DNA of 64,000 nt from Simkaniaceae bacterium (lineage in GTDB: Bacteria > Chlamydiota > Chlamydiia > Chlamydiales > Simkaniaceae): the NCBI GenBank assembly GCA_026708385.1, contig JAPOVA010000018.1, positions 1-64,000 of the forward strand. Direction: 5' to 3'. Shown one piece after another: positions 25,457 through 33,491 of the stretch. Below the pieces are notes generated by a model that was not told where the DNA came from, made no database searches, and was given only the letters and a program-made list of their open reading frames with translations. Within the stretch, counting starts at the first letter, position 1. The number at the start of each line of letters is the position of its first letter. A program made the translations under genes and the position numbers.

Positions 25457-26339
25457 TCGAGAGCCGGAGCGGCAATCCCACCCCCTTTGAGCAGATGATC
25501 TCGGAAGAGGCTGTGTACCGCATCAGACCGGACTCGAAGACGGACCGACAACCGATACCCCGTCCCCATCCGGTACCCACGCCCGGCACGACCACCGCCA
25601 TACGGTTCTCCGTCCCACGTCTTATTGAACGCCCCGACCACCGATGGAGTCGAGTGTACCCGCGTACGGTAGTTCCCGCTGAGGAAATTCTCCTATGGGA
25701 TAAAAAAGTTTTCGTCAACTTTTCCCTGTGAAGTGGCACAAGCAGGGGACGATATGATCGCACGGTCGGAGATCGACAAGGCAATGGGCGCGGATGAGGA
25801 GATTCTCAAATCGGTCGCGCGATTCGCCAACCGAAGGCCTTGGGTGGGTATGCGTTGAACCTCCCCACGGCTAAAGCCGGGGCCGGGGGGGGTTCCGGAC
25901 CCGTTCTCAAACGGCCTCGAGGCCCGTCCCGAGCCCGACAATACGCGTGCGGAACGCGATTCTCTTCCTTCAGAACGCGACTTTCTTCCGACAACGCGCG
26001 GTTCTCCTCTTCCGGCTTCGTGCAACGCTGTTCCAAGCTGAGATAACGGTTTTCCGAGGACGGACAGCCGTTCCCGGTCAACGGTTGTCCCTCCGGGATT
26101 GTCACTATGCGAATCGGAGCAACCCGTCGTTACATGCTGTGTTTGAACGGTATCCGTGCGGGGGCGGGATACATCATGTACAATGAAATGTATGTACATC
26201 CGTGAACGCGTACGATGTTTTATGTGTGCTCTACTCAGTCGGTTGATATGCCATAATGAAAGTAAATAAATTTTTACCTAAAAAATACACGTTCTGATAC
26301 TTACAAATAAATAATCTATTTGTTAATATTGATGATGTC
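25457..26339. other. long stretch without a supported gene
   Basis: Contains a dispersed repeat (25671-25847), a GC hairpin of the form CCCCACGGCTAAAGCCGGGG at 25862-25881 followed by a G8 run, and, after about 26160, an AT-rich zone leading to the small gene at 26365. A minus-strand frame (26105-25806) has a coiled-coil-like stretch ENRALSEESRVLKEENR that could be a transposase relic, but I cannot assign it. Confidence 0.45.
25671..25847 (+). repeat. dispersed repeat of about 180 bp, copy 1
   Basis: Runs from TAGTTCCCGCTGAGGAA to AACCGAAGGCCTTGGGTGG and is about 90 percent identical to 30648-30830. Copy 2 lies directly before an N-terminal transposase fragment, so the repeat may be an element end. 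A short open reading (MIARSEIDKAMGADEEIL) is interrupted in copy 2. Confidence 0.75.
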
Positions 26340-26433
26340 GCTGATTTTAAAAATTGAGGAATGTATGTCTGCAATAACTAATAAAACCGCATTGAAAACT
26401 TTTACCCCTTCACGCTCCTACGGAGCGACCGAA
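26340..26433 (+). repeat. leader/start repeat, copy 1
   Basis: About 94 bp including TTTTAAAAA, GAGGAATGTA and the codons for KTALKTFTPS.SYGATE. Repeated at 26551-26646 with a few mismatches. Copy 1 contains the start of the 26365 gene. Confidence 0.8.
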
Positions 26434-26709
26434 GGAGGTAGCCATGCTTCCGGCGAGGCCGACGTTGTACGTGAAACGGCGAAGAGGACCTCTTGGTCGG
26501 CGAAGCAATGGCTCGGCAACATCGGCACAAAGCTCAAAATTAAGGGTGTCGCTAATTTTAAAAAAAGTGAGGAATGTACGCCTGCAACAACTCATAAAAC
26601 CGCATTGAAAACTTTTACCCCTTCACACTCCTACGGAGCGACCGAACGGTCACGTCGGTGTCGCCCTGTCTCTATTCTTGTATGGCGCCGACATGAACCT
26701 CGCCGATGA
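26365..26709 (+). CDS. Small protein of unknown function, fused into an ankyrin ghost
   Basis: Start at ATG 26365 (MSAITNKT) after GAGGAATGT. The first 70 codons read as a plausible polar/basic protein with SASGEADVVRETAKRTSWSAKQWLGNIGTKLK-like composition. The reading then passes into a second copy of its own leader (26551-26646, KTALKTFTPSHSYGATE) and finally out of frame into the ankyrin pseudogene, stopping at 26709. The original C-terminus is therefore lost. VVRETAKR resembles the VVRETDMTERA N-terminus of the 20033 ankyrin protein, so it may be the remnant of another island gene. Confidence 0.4.
   Translation: MSAITNKTALKTFTPSRSYGATEGGSHASGEADVVRETAKRTSWSAKQWLGNIGTKLKIKGVANFKKSEECTPATTHKTALKTFTPSHSYGATERSRRCRPVSILVWRRHEPRR
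26551..26646 (+). repeat. leader/start repeat, copy 2
   Basis: Second copy of 26340-26433, 211 bp downstream in the same orientation; the start codon is ACG here (GAGGAATGTACG). It joins the ankyrin pseudogene directly. Confidence 0.8.
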
Positions 26710-26972
26710 AAAAAAAACGGCTCCCTCTCGTGATGCCGGCTCCCGGAGAGGAGGTCGACATGATGACGGATGGAACGGGGCGCACGCCTCTCGAGGAAGC
26801 CGTTCAGCGAGGAGAGGTGGAGAGGGTGCGTCTGTTGCTTAGGTACGGAGCGGATGTGACTCGTACCGAAGGGGTCCCTTACAATGGCGAGTGCCTCCGT
26901 AAAGAGCACCGTTGCCTCCCTTCCGTCCGACTCCGGGGCCGATCCGAACCATGCGGACGGGAAGGGGCGTTC
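26641..26972 (+). pseudogene. Mosaic ankyrin pseudogene
   Basis: 26647-26839 is nearly identical to 24316-24507 of the 544-residue ankyrin gene (GHVGVAL.LFLYGADMNLADE..., then GRTPLEEAVQRG). At a shared LLL codon stretch it jumps to the equivalent of 25088 onward (RYGADVTRTEG, later an ADPNHADGKGR equivalent), omitting about 580 bp. It carries an extra A in the poly-A of DEKKK and other frameshifts, so no long product is possible. Confidence 0.75.
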
Positions 26973-27175
26973 GCTCACTTTGGTAACATCGCGGTCAAGA
27001 TAGGCCCGACAATTCTCCTTGTTCCCTTCATACCCTTTATAGGCGGTGTACCGATCCGTGCACGGCGTTCCTTGAAACCCTCCGTATATCCGTTGAAACG
27101 CTTCGCTACTTCGAGAAGGTGCGATTTGCAAAGACGTACCATCCTTTCCGACGCCTACCCATACCCGTGCCCCCT
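26970..27175 (-). mobile_element. IS66-like transposase fragment (decayed)
   Basis: On the minus strand a 65-codon open stretch reads GARVWVGVGKDGTSLQ, APSRSSEAFQRIYGGF, GTPCTDRYTAYKGYE and NCRAYLDRDVTKVSE. This matches the layout of the IS66-family DDE core (SR....A....G...G.L.TD.Y.AY...CWAH..RDF); CWAH has become CRAY. Both ends are missing and the fragment is directly joined to the ankyrin ghost. Family assignment is from motif pattern only. Confidence 0.5.
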
Positions 27176-27187
27176 TCGCTAACAATC

Positions 27188-27970
27188 GTGCACCCCAAAC
27201 ACAAATCAGTGATTCCGTTATGTCCCGAGGCGATACGACATCGCGACGGTAACGCAAAGAACGACTGCGAGCACAATGCGGCAAAAAGGTTGATCGCAAG
27301 AACGAGGAGGGAACATCCGCATTTGAAGTTTCTTGTCGTTGAGAACGAGCTTGCTTCGAACGGACCGCATATGCAAGAGTTGGAAAAGGCTCGTATGCGT
27401 TACATCTCGGGCGCCAAGGAAGGGGTCATGTGTTCCGGTTCGATGGAGTCGCCCACGCGGACAAGACCGAATATGAACACGGGGATGCCGACGGGGGTGT
27501 CGGACAAATATAGCTTTGTGAACCGCGTCCTCCCCCCCCCTCAGTGCACAGTGAAACCCGCTTCGATACGAAGATTCACTTCTTGCAATATGAGGAAATT
27601 TCCTCAAAGGGAACCAAGAAGTTTTCTTGGGTAACGGATAGGGAGCTCACAAAAAATAACGTTTACGAAGTCACGCGAGGAGCAGAGCAAGAGCGCGGTG
27701 GCGTATGTAAAATGAAACCTTTAACATACTGAAAAACCAAGGATATTGTTTTAATCGCAATTTTGGGCATGGAAAAAACAATCTATGCACAATTATAGAA
27801 TTGCTAATGATGTTAGCTTTTCCGGTAGATCAGAAGGTATGTCGGGTTCCTTCAAAGATCTGTGGGAGAAAACGAGAAGGTTACCGGAATTTGTTGATAT
27901 GGATAGCCGGTTCTCAGCGGTCCTAAAACTTGCCTGTGTCGAAGAAGCCGTTCCCGTGAATAGCCCCTAA
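27188..27970 (+). mobile_element. Decayed DDE transposase, C-terminal two thirds
   Basis: Recognisable in pieces over three frames: VHPKHKSVIPLCPEAI, NDCEHNAAKRLIARTRREHP, LKFLVVENELASNGPHMQEL, ISGAKEG, then KFSWVTDRELTKNNVY, ARWRM.NETFNILKNQGY, RNFGHGKNNLCTIIELLMMLAF and LWEKTRRLPEF. The order matches a widespread transposase type with CERNAAKRLL and VVEDGLASN motifs (IS4-superfamily-like). At least four frameshifts or stops. The N-terminal third is absent here but a matching N-terminal piece exists at 30831-31262. Confidence 0.7.
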
Positions 27971-28061
27971 ATCACGGTTGTGCCCGCGGTTTTTCAGTAT
28001 GTCCGTATCAAATACCTCCATACGATTTAGACCAAAGCGGTACCTCCATGTTTGAAATGTT

Positions 28062-28120
28062 TGTCACTGCGTTCTCTGCTTTCCCCCATCCATCTCTTTT
28101 GCTCCGGAGGGAATGGCTGC
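28062..28120 (+). repeat. transposase-derived repeat, copy 1
   Basis: About 59 bp (CACTGC.TTCTCTGCTTTCCCCCATCC...GGAATGG) nearly identical to 31196-31254, which lies inside the N-terminal transposase fragment. It is a small detached piece of the same element. Confidence 0.7.
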
Positions 28121-28190
28121 GCCATTGCGTGAACGCATACGGTATAAGAATATTTAGTTTATACTTGTTCGGATTGTAACGTTATTTTGT

Positions 28191-28220
28191 TTGGACGCAA
28201 AAGTGCTCGTATGTTACAAT
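28191..28220 (+). promoter_or_regulatory. promoter of the 785-residue Inc-like gene
   Basis: TTGGAC (28191-28196), 18 bp, TACAAT (28215-28220). The start ATG at 28272 follows AAAGGAG by 8 nt. Same -10 as the ankyrin and HECT promoters. Confidence 0.6.
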
Positions 28221-28271
28221 ATTCACCGCTCATCATAACATAAAAGAGAATAAAGTAAAGGAGCAATGCCC

Positions 28272-30629
28272 ATGAGTAGTGTCGCCCACGTAGATCCCGA
28301 GCCCGTTTGTGCGCCGCCCGTCGCGGTCTCTTTGCAACCGAAGGAAGAAGCGAAGGATGCGCACGAGGTGTGCGCCGTCGCGGAACGGATACGAGACATG
28401 CCCGCCGCGAAGAGGATGAAAAGGGGGGACAAAGCCGTAGCGCTGTTGCAACGGATGCGGCCGGCTTGCCGAGTGCTCACGGTTCTCTCCTTCATCGGCC
28501 TTGTTGCAGGCTGTGTCACATTTCTCGTTTGTTTTTTTGCTTTCGCATCGTCTACGGGGATCCTTGTCGGGCTTGCCTTAATCTTAGCGTTCTCCCTTTC
28601 GATCGGGCTTTTCGGTCTGCTTTATGTGCACGGCGGCCCGGCTACCGTCGCGGAAACACGGGGACGATCCGCCTTGACCGACGACGAGACGGCGGCACCG
28701 TCATCGGGTCCGGATAGGGAGACCGGATCGTTCGATGAGAGTGTTACGTCGCCGTCGCACCCGTTGATCATCGAGGATGCACATGCCGTACCGGAAGTGT
28801 TCGTTTCGCAACATAAACCCGAAGAGTGCGACGAAGGGATGTCGACGAAAGAATCGATCGTACGTGATCTATCCGATCCCGCTTTCGCTCGTACTCGTGC
28901 CGATACCCCTCCCCGATGTCTCACCCCCATTGCGACATATACGCACGAGCACACGCTCGGAAGGGAATCTTTCAGTGAGATTGAACCGTTTGCGGCAGAA
29001 CTTGAGGCAGCCGGCCACCGCCTTGCAGACGACGAGACGGCGGCACCGTCATCGGGTCCGGATAGGGAGACCGGATCGTTCGATGAGAGTGTTACCTCGT
29101 TGTCGCACCCGTTGATCATCGAAGATGCGCATGCCGTACCGGAAGTGTCCGTTTCACAACATAAAGCCGAAGAGTGCGGCGAAGGGATGTCGACAAAAGA
29201 ACGGATCGTACGTGATCTATCCGGTTCCGCTTCCGCTCGTACTCGTTCCGATACCCTTCCCCGATGTCTCGCCCCCGTTGCGACATATACGCACAAGCAC
29301 ACGCTCGGAAGGGAGTCCTTCAGTAAGATTGAGCCGTTTGCGGCAGAACTTGAGGCGGCCAACCGCCGCCTTGCAGAGGCCGAGCAGGATGCCTGTTTTG
29401 CGGTAGAGAAAATGCACGATATCGACGTGATACACACGTTGCGTTCGCAGGAGACGGATCTCTACTGCAAAGAGAAACGGGATGTCGCACTCAAGCAGAC
29501 GTATGAGCGAAAAACCCTACCTACTTGGATGGTATGTCTGTACGAATGGCGACACTCCGTAGAGTGGGAAGAGAAGAGGAAGGCATTTTTGGCGACATTG
29601 TGCACTCCGGAGTTTCAAACACTTTGGAAACGACAAGGGGGTAGACTTGCAAGAAAGGGGAACTTCTCGGAACACCTTATGCAGTGGTTGTCGGGAGACC
29701 GGCCCGAGAACATCGACAAGATCGGAAGCGTACGGGGAAAGGCGGTGAAAAAAGTATTGCTCACGTGGATCTCTTCCGAAAGGTCGGGTCTTTCCGAGAG
29801 CGACAGAGAGGCGTTGTCGATCGCATTGAAGCAGTGGGTGCCCGGTAAACCCCGATCCGATGACTCTTCCCCCTTCTTCACGATTCCGACACTATTCGAC
29901 AACGAGGAGAGGGCGGTCAATCTCAAAAAATCCGAAGAGGCAGTCAGGGAGACCTGTCACCATGCGTATTTGCGTGCAGTTTCCTCCGGCGACACACGGA
30001 CGACAATCGGTAAGAAGGAAATGGCGGCATGGTTTACGGGCAACGTTTCCGAGACCGTCAACAACGTGATCACCGCTATGCCGTGCAAAGCAAAAGATGC
30101 GGAAAGGTTCGCGCAGTTCCTCGCGGGTGAATATGATGAGGCTCCCCTACTCTTCTTTTCTCAAGAAGAGAACCACGCACAAACGGTCTCTCAATATCGT
30201 GGGATGATTTTTCACGGTCAAGAAGCGGAACGCTTTCCCATCGTGCCCGTAGTGATGTTCAACCATCTGAGTAAAAAGGAGATCCGAATAGAGAAGAAGG
30301 CACCGTCGGACGTTCGTGTAATGAAAAGAAAGAGTACGGTAGAGTATGCCGGATATCAGAAAAAGACAGAAGAACAGTATAGGATGAGCCACAATCTTAA
30401 CTCTATGCGCAATACCCTTACCGGAGGTTTTCGGGGGTTGCATGTAACGGCCGCACTCGACCTGCCTGTTGTGTTTTTGCATTACAGACGTCAGAGTGAA
30501 AAAGGTCGTCGCAAATCGTTCCCCGGGCTGTACTACCTCGGACACGGTTACGCGGCAACGGCGCACGGTCACAAGAGAACACCCTTCGAACCGCTCCCGA
30601 AAGTGGCTTATAAGACGCGCAAATTCTGA
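28272..30629 (+). CDS. Large Inc-like protein with 116-residue tandem repeats
   Basis: 785 residues from ATG 28272 (MSSVAHVDPEP), spaced 8 nt from AAAGGAG; an ATG at 28266 is too close. Residues 1-70 are polar. About 72-118 is a bilobed hydrophobic domain (VLTVLSFIGLVAGCVTFLVC and ILVGLALILAFSLSIGLFGL) typical of inclusion-membrane proteins. Then come two 116-residue repeats (about 135-370: TAAPSSGPDRETGSFDESVT ... ESFS.IEPFAAELEAA), and a charged, mostly helical region of about 410 residues with no known motif, ending with a basic segment (HGHKRTPFEPLPKVAYKTRKF). Candidate type III effector anchored in a host-derived membrane with a large exposed C-terminus; this is inference from layout. 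Confidence 0.8.
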   Translation: MSSVAHVDPEPVCAPPVAVSLQPKEEAKDAHEVCAVAERIRDMPAAKRMKRGDKAVALLQRMRPACRVLTVLSFIGLVAGCVTFLVCFFAFASSTGILVGLALILAFSLSIGLFGLLYVHGGPATVAETRGRSALTDDETAAPSSGPDRETGSFDESVTSPSHPLIIEDAHAVPEVFVSQHKPEECDEGMSTKESIVRDLSDPAFARTRADTPPRCLTPIATYTHEHTLGRESFSEIEPFAAELEAAGHRLADDETAAPSSGPDRETGSFDESVTSLSHPLIIEDAHAVPEVSVSQHKAEECGEGMSTKERIVRDLSGSASARTRSDTLPRCLAPVATYTHKHTLGRESFSKIEPFAAELEAANRRLAEAEQDACFAVEKMHDIDVIHTLRSQETDLYCKEKRDVALKQTYERKTLPTWMVCLYEWRHSVEWEEKRKAFLATLCTPEFQTLWKRQGGRLARKGNFSEHLMQWLSGDRPENIDKIGSVRGKAVKKVLLTWISSERSGLSESDREALSIALKQWVPGKPRSDDSSPFFTIPTLFDNEERAVNLKKSEEAVRETCHHAYLRAVSSGDTRTTIGKKEMAAWFTGNVSETVNNVITAMPCKAKDAERFAQFLAGEYDEAPLLFFSQEENHAQTVSQYRGMIFHGQEAERFPIVPVVMFNHLSKKEIRIEKKAPSDVRVMKRKSTVEYAGYQKKTEEQYRMSHNLNSMRNTLTGGFRGLHVTAALDLPVVFLHYRRQSEKGRRKSFPGLYYLGHGYAATAHGHKRTPFEPLPKVAYKTRKF
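28680..29375 (+). repeat. 348-bp tandem repeat inside the large Inc-like gene
   Basis: Unit 1 starts at 28680 (GACGACGAGACGGCGGC) and unit 2 at 29028, offset 348 bp = 116 codons. Identity is above 90 percent, with most changes synonymous or conservative, so the duplication is recent and was kept in frame. Confidence 0.9.
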
Positions 30630-30647
30630 GCCGGCGGTGCATCGCGA

Positions 30648-30830
30648 TAGTTCCCGCTGAGGAAGTGCTCCCATGGGATAAAAAAGTTTTCGTAAACTTT
30701 TCCCTGTGAAGTAGCACAAACAGGGGACGGTATGATCGTACGGTCGGACGTCAACAAGGCAATGGGCGCGGATGAGGAGATTCTCAAATCGTTCGCGTGA
30801 TTCGCCAACCGAAGGCCTTGGGTGGAACGT
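30648..30830 (+). repeat. dispersed repeat of about 180 bp, copy 2
   Basis: Partner of 25671-25847, starting just after the stop of the large Inc-like gene. It is followed without gap by a transposase N-terminal fragment, suggesting it is the upstream end of that element. Confidence 0.75.
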
Positions 30831-31262
30831 TGCATGAATATACCGGATCGGAGTTTTCGGAAAGTGCGCGATCCCGGACAATTTTCCGGGAAACCGAAGA
30901 TCGGGTTGGTGGATTGTCTGCTTCCCGGCTTTGGTGTTTTTCCTCTCAAATGCTCCTCCCTTCCGCAACACGAAAACTTCCTCAGGGAGCACGGTAGGTT
31001 GAGAAGAAATTTCCTTCGCCCGTACCGTGTGCAACAAGCTCCCGGCAATACCTATATGAGGGAACGCCCCGACTCCCTCACCCCTGAAGATATTGTTCCT
31101 TGTTACAAGAGGATTTTTGCACTTCTGCGGAGGAAGAACGTTGGAGCCTTACCGGTATCTCGGTGGCCGCTACCTCCTCTCCGATGATGGAACCGGTCAC
31201 TGCATTCTCTGCTTTCCCCCATCCATCTCTTTTGCTCCGGCGGGAATGGCCGACCCGCGTAC
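30831..31262 (+). mobile_element. Decayed DDE transposase, N-terminal fragment
   Basis: Reads VRDPGQFSGKPKIGLVDCLL, GFGVFPLKCSSLPQHENF, LRRNFLRPYRVQQAPGNTYMRERPD and, after a frameshift, YLGGRYLLSDDGTGH. This follows the N-terminus of the same transposase type as 27188-27970 (IPDPR...DCL...F.LK.PSLL, APCDTYMRER, LLS.DGTGY). It lacks the catalytic part. The two fragments together would account for nearly one whole element. Confidence 0.6.
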
Positions 31263-31269
31263 TCAATGC

Positions 31270-31298
31270 TTGTCAACGTAGAGCGGGTAGTGTATGAT
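31270..31298 (+). promoter_or_regulatory. promoter of the array-type gene at 31334
   Basis: TTGTCA (31270-31275), 17 bp, TATGAT (31293-31298), 36 bp before ATG 31334, which follows GGGAGAAGGA. Confidence 0.65.
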
Positions 31299-31333
31299 GG
31301 CGCTCCTATTCGTACCGAACGGGAGAAGGATAT

Positions 31334-31726
31334 ATGGAGACGGAGAGTCCGACTTCTACGATACACGGAAGAATCATGATAGCCGGAGCGGAGACGGCTC
31401 CCGAGGACATCATTGCTCCCGAAGACTCCGCTCTATGGAGTGATCTTTCTTTCACGGTCAACAACATCGCTCAGCCGGTTATAGAGGATTCGGGGTGTTA
31501 CCGACTCAATACGAGAGATACGGTCTTCGGTTGTGCCGTGGCGACCGAGGTGTTCGTGGGAGCGGGTGCCCTATTAGCTTCGGCGTTCGGTGGAGGGTAT
31601 GTAGCAGCAACAATGGGAGGAACGGCGTGGACGATAGCAGGGGGGAGCCTATTGGGAGTGCTGTCGGCGTACTGTCCGGTCGGGGGAGCAGTCCTACTGA
31701 CTATGTATTGTTGGTCCGGGTGTTGA
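31334..31726 (+). CDS. Inc-like two-hairpin membrane protein, outlying member of the array family
   Basis: 130 residues from ATG 31334 after GGGAGAAGGATAT. A polar N-terminus (METESPTSTIHGR) is followed by TVNNIAQP at about 42-49, the counterpart of VNNVAQ in the 1-3.2 kb array, then two Gly/Ala/Val-rich hydrophobic segments (CAVATEVFVGAGALLASAFG and TAWTIAGGSLLGVLSAYC) and a short end MYCWSGC. It keeps the array layout but is strongly diverged. Intact, with its own promoter. Function unknown; probable membrane-inserted secreted protein. Confidence 0.7.
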   Translation: METESPTSTIHGRIMIAGAETAPEDIIAPEDSALWSDLSFTVNNIAQPVIEDSGCYRLNTRDTVFGCAVATEVFVGAGALLASAFGGGYVAATMGGTAWTIAGGSLLGVLSAYCPVGGAVLLTMYCWSGC

Positions 31727-31802
31727 CTATGTATTGCCGGGCCGGGTAGAGGTCGAATGTGAGGGATATTCTCTGAGGGAAGGGTGTCCGAATCGTATAG
31801 CT

Positions 31803-32181
31803 CTTAAGAAAAGGGGGTGCGTTTCCTGCTTAGGCGGGACGTTGCGCTTCCCGGCGTCGTTAAAGGAAGTGTTTTGTCTCGGCGTGCCGACCCGGGAGAT
31901 CGGTCACCTCTCACGGGGGCGATTTTGTGTGAAGACGGGGGTATGGCGTGGATTCCGACCATGCACGGGACCGATCCGGACCACACAGATAACGTAGGAC
32001 GGAACACTCCCGGTGAGACAGTCTCCGGGGAATACGGGGAAGTGGCACGCTTGTTGCCTGCCCCGACACCCCCGTCCCCACTCCCCCGAAAGAAGAAAAT
32101 ACATGCGCGTTGCCTTGTGACCGGGTGGTTGTTCCGAGATTTCTCCCTTTTCGTTCTCCGTCGTTTCATCAAACCCGGTTA
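31803..32181 (+). pseudogene. Ankyrin ghost before tyrP
   Basis: Parallels the 3' end of the 881-residue ankyrin gene (from about 22290): RFLLRRDVALP, SPLTGAILCEDGGMAW (intact gene: LPLTVAVLCEDRDMAL), DNVGRNTPGETVSGEYGEVARLLP (intact: DNVGCTPLDEATSGEHGEMESLL), then PERE-like PRKKK. No start codon or ribosome-binding site, and repeat positions are degraded. Confidence 0.7.
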
Positions 32182-32190
32182 GCGGGAGGT

Positions 32191-32218
32191 GTTGTTCGAA
32201 AACGGCAATACTTTACAA
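32191..32218 (+). promoter_or_regulatory. tyrP promoter
   Basis: TTGTTC (32191-32196), 16 bp, TACAAT (32213-32218). In the orphan copy near 22660 the -10 has become TACGAT and the -35 region is altered, which argues that this copy is the functional one. Confidence 0.55.
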
Positions 32219-32270
32219 TAATAATACCGTTCGGACAGAATGGCCGCCGGTTGACCGGATCCCTTTACCC

Positions 32271-33491
32271 ATGCATGAAAAGACTAATCGTTTCATAGGC
32301 TCCGTTCTCCTGGTTGCGGGAACGACGGTCGGGGCGGGCATGCTCGCACTCCCCGCAACGACGGTATTCGCCGGATTCGTCCCCTCCCTCCTGCTCTTCG
32401 TGTTCTGTTGGCTGGTGATGCTCGCAACGGCCTACCTCATTCTCGACGTGACCCTTTCCTTTAAGGGAGAAACGAATCTCATCTCCATGGCCTATAAGAC
32501 GCTCGGAAATCCCGGTCGGATCGTCACGTGGGTTGCCTACCTCCTTCTCCTCTATGCGCTGACGAGCGCCTACATTGCCGCCTCGGCTCCCCTGTTTCAA
32601 AGGAGCGTACTCCATGTTTTCCACTATGAGATCCCCCTGGGACCTACCTATCTCCTCTTACCCCTTCTCTTCGGCATCTCCGTCTACGTGGGAACCGCGA
32701 GCGTTGACATGGTCAACCGGGTTCTCACGGCGGCTCTTTGCATCGCCTACCTCCTCCTCGTCTCCCTATTGCCACAACATATCCGCCCCGCTCGTTTGGC
32801 CCGCGCCGATCCGAGCGGCATATGGATCGCCCTACCCGTCGTCATCACCTCTTTCGGCTACCACATCGTCATTCCCGGCCTTACCACCTACCTACACCGT
32901 GACAGGAAACGGCTCAGGAAGGCCCTTTTCATCGGCAGCGTGATCCCCCTTCTGTTCTACGTAGCGTGGCAACTGGTCGTCATAGGGGTGGTGCCGGTAG
33001 AGGATCTTGCCGGAGTGTGGAAAGCCGGCCTTTCGGTAACGGGTCCCCTCGCGCGCGTTGCGAACAGCCCCGAACTCACACTCGGGGCGCACTTTTTCTC
33101 CTTCTTCGCCATCGTCACCTCCTTTTTGGGGGTAGCTCTGAGTCTCTCCGATTTTTTGGCAGACGGTCTGAAGCTCAAAAAGGGGACGAGTCATCGGATT
33201 GCGATCCTCCTTCTGACCTTTGTTCCCCCTCTGATCTTTGTCTTTACCTACACGAAAGGGTTCCTCGTAGCCCTCGAGTATGCCGCCGTTTTCGTTGCTA
33301 TTTTACTCATCTTCCTACCCGCCGCCATGGCATGGTCTTTGCGTGGAGTTCCCTTCTACGGAACGGGGGGGGGGAGGGTGTACTTGCTTTCCATCATGTT
33401 GATCGCCCTCACGGTCATCGCCACGGTTTTCTCCCTAAAGGCCGGCCTCTCGAACACGATTACGGAAGCTCATGTCCCTTTTCCGAGCTGA
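32271..33491 (+). CDS. tyrP: Aromatic amino acid transporter, TyrP/Mtr family
   Basis: Proton-coupled uptake of tyrosine or tryptophan across the inner membrane. 406 residues and about eleven hydrophobic segments. The first, FIGSVLLVAGTTVGAGMLALPA (about 7-28), is the family substrate/ion motif; later FGYHIVIPGLTTYLHRDRKRLRKALFIGSVIPLLFY is the conserved middle. An internal G10 run lies at 33365-33374 (Gly-Gly-Gly codons). Start at ATG 32271, without a clear Shine-Dalgarno sequence. The end overlaps uvrB by 20 nt. Chlamydiae rely on imported aromatic amino acids, so this is an expected gene. Confidence 0.92.
   Translation: MHEKTNRFIGSVLLVAGTTVGAGMLALPATTVFAGFVPSLLLFVFCWLVMLATAYLILDVTLSFKGETNLISMAYKTLGNPGRIVTWVAYLLLLYALTSAYIAASAPLFQRSVLHVFHYEIPLGPTYLLLPLLFGISVYVGTASVDMVNRVLTAALCIAYLLLVSLLPQHIRPARLARADPSGIWIALPVVITSFGYHIVIPGLTTYLHRDRKRLRKALFIGSVIPLLFYVAWQLVVIGVVPVEDLAGVWKAGLSVTGPLARVANSPELTLGAHFFSFFAIVTSFLGVALSLSDFLADGLKLKKGTSHRIAILLLTFVPPLIFVFTYTKGFLVALEYAAVFVAILLIFLPAAMAWSLRGVPFYGTGGGRVYLLSIMLIALTVIATVFSLKAGLSNTITEAHVPFPS

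Larger units (their letters stand above)
31803..32284 (+). repeat. ankyrin-3'-end/tyrP-leader block, copy 2
   Basis: The counterpart of 22290-22742. The upstream part is a decayed ankyrin end, and the downstream part is the working tyrP promoter, UTR and first codons. The two blocks lie about 9.5 kb apart in the same orientation. Confidence 0.8.

Noticed and set aside
25862-25892. IS200/IS605 end suggested by the CCCCACGGCTAAAGCCGGGG hairpin
   Set aside because: No TnpA or TnpB remnant nearby that I can recognise; a hairpin alone is not enough. Kept only as a remark.
30147-31037. Minus-strand open frame of 296 codons across the repeat at 30648 and the large Inc-like gene
   Set aside because: Runs antisense to the well-supported 28272 gene and across a transposase fragment; no start site support.
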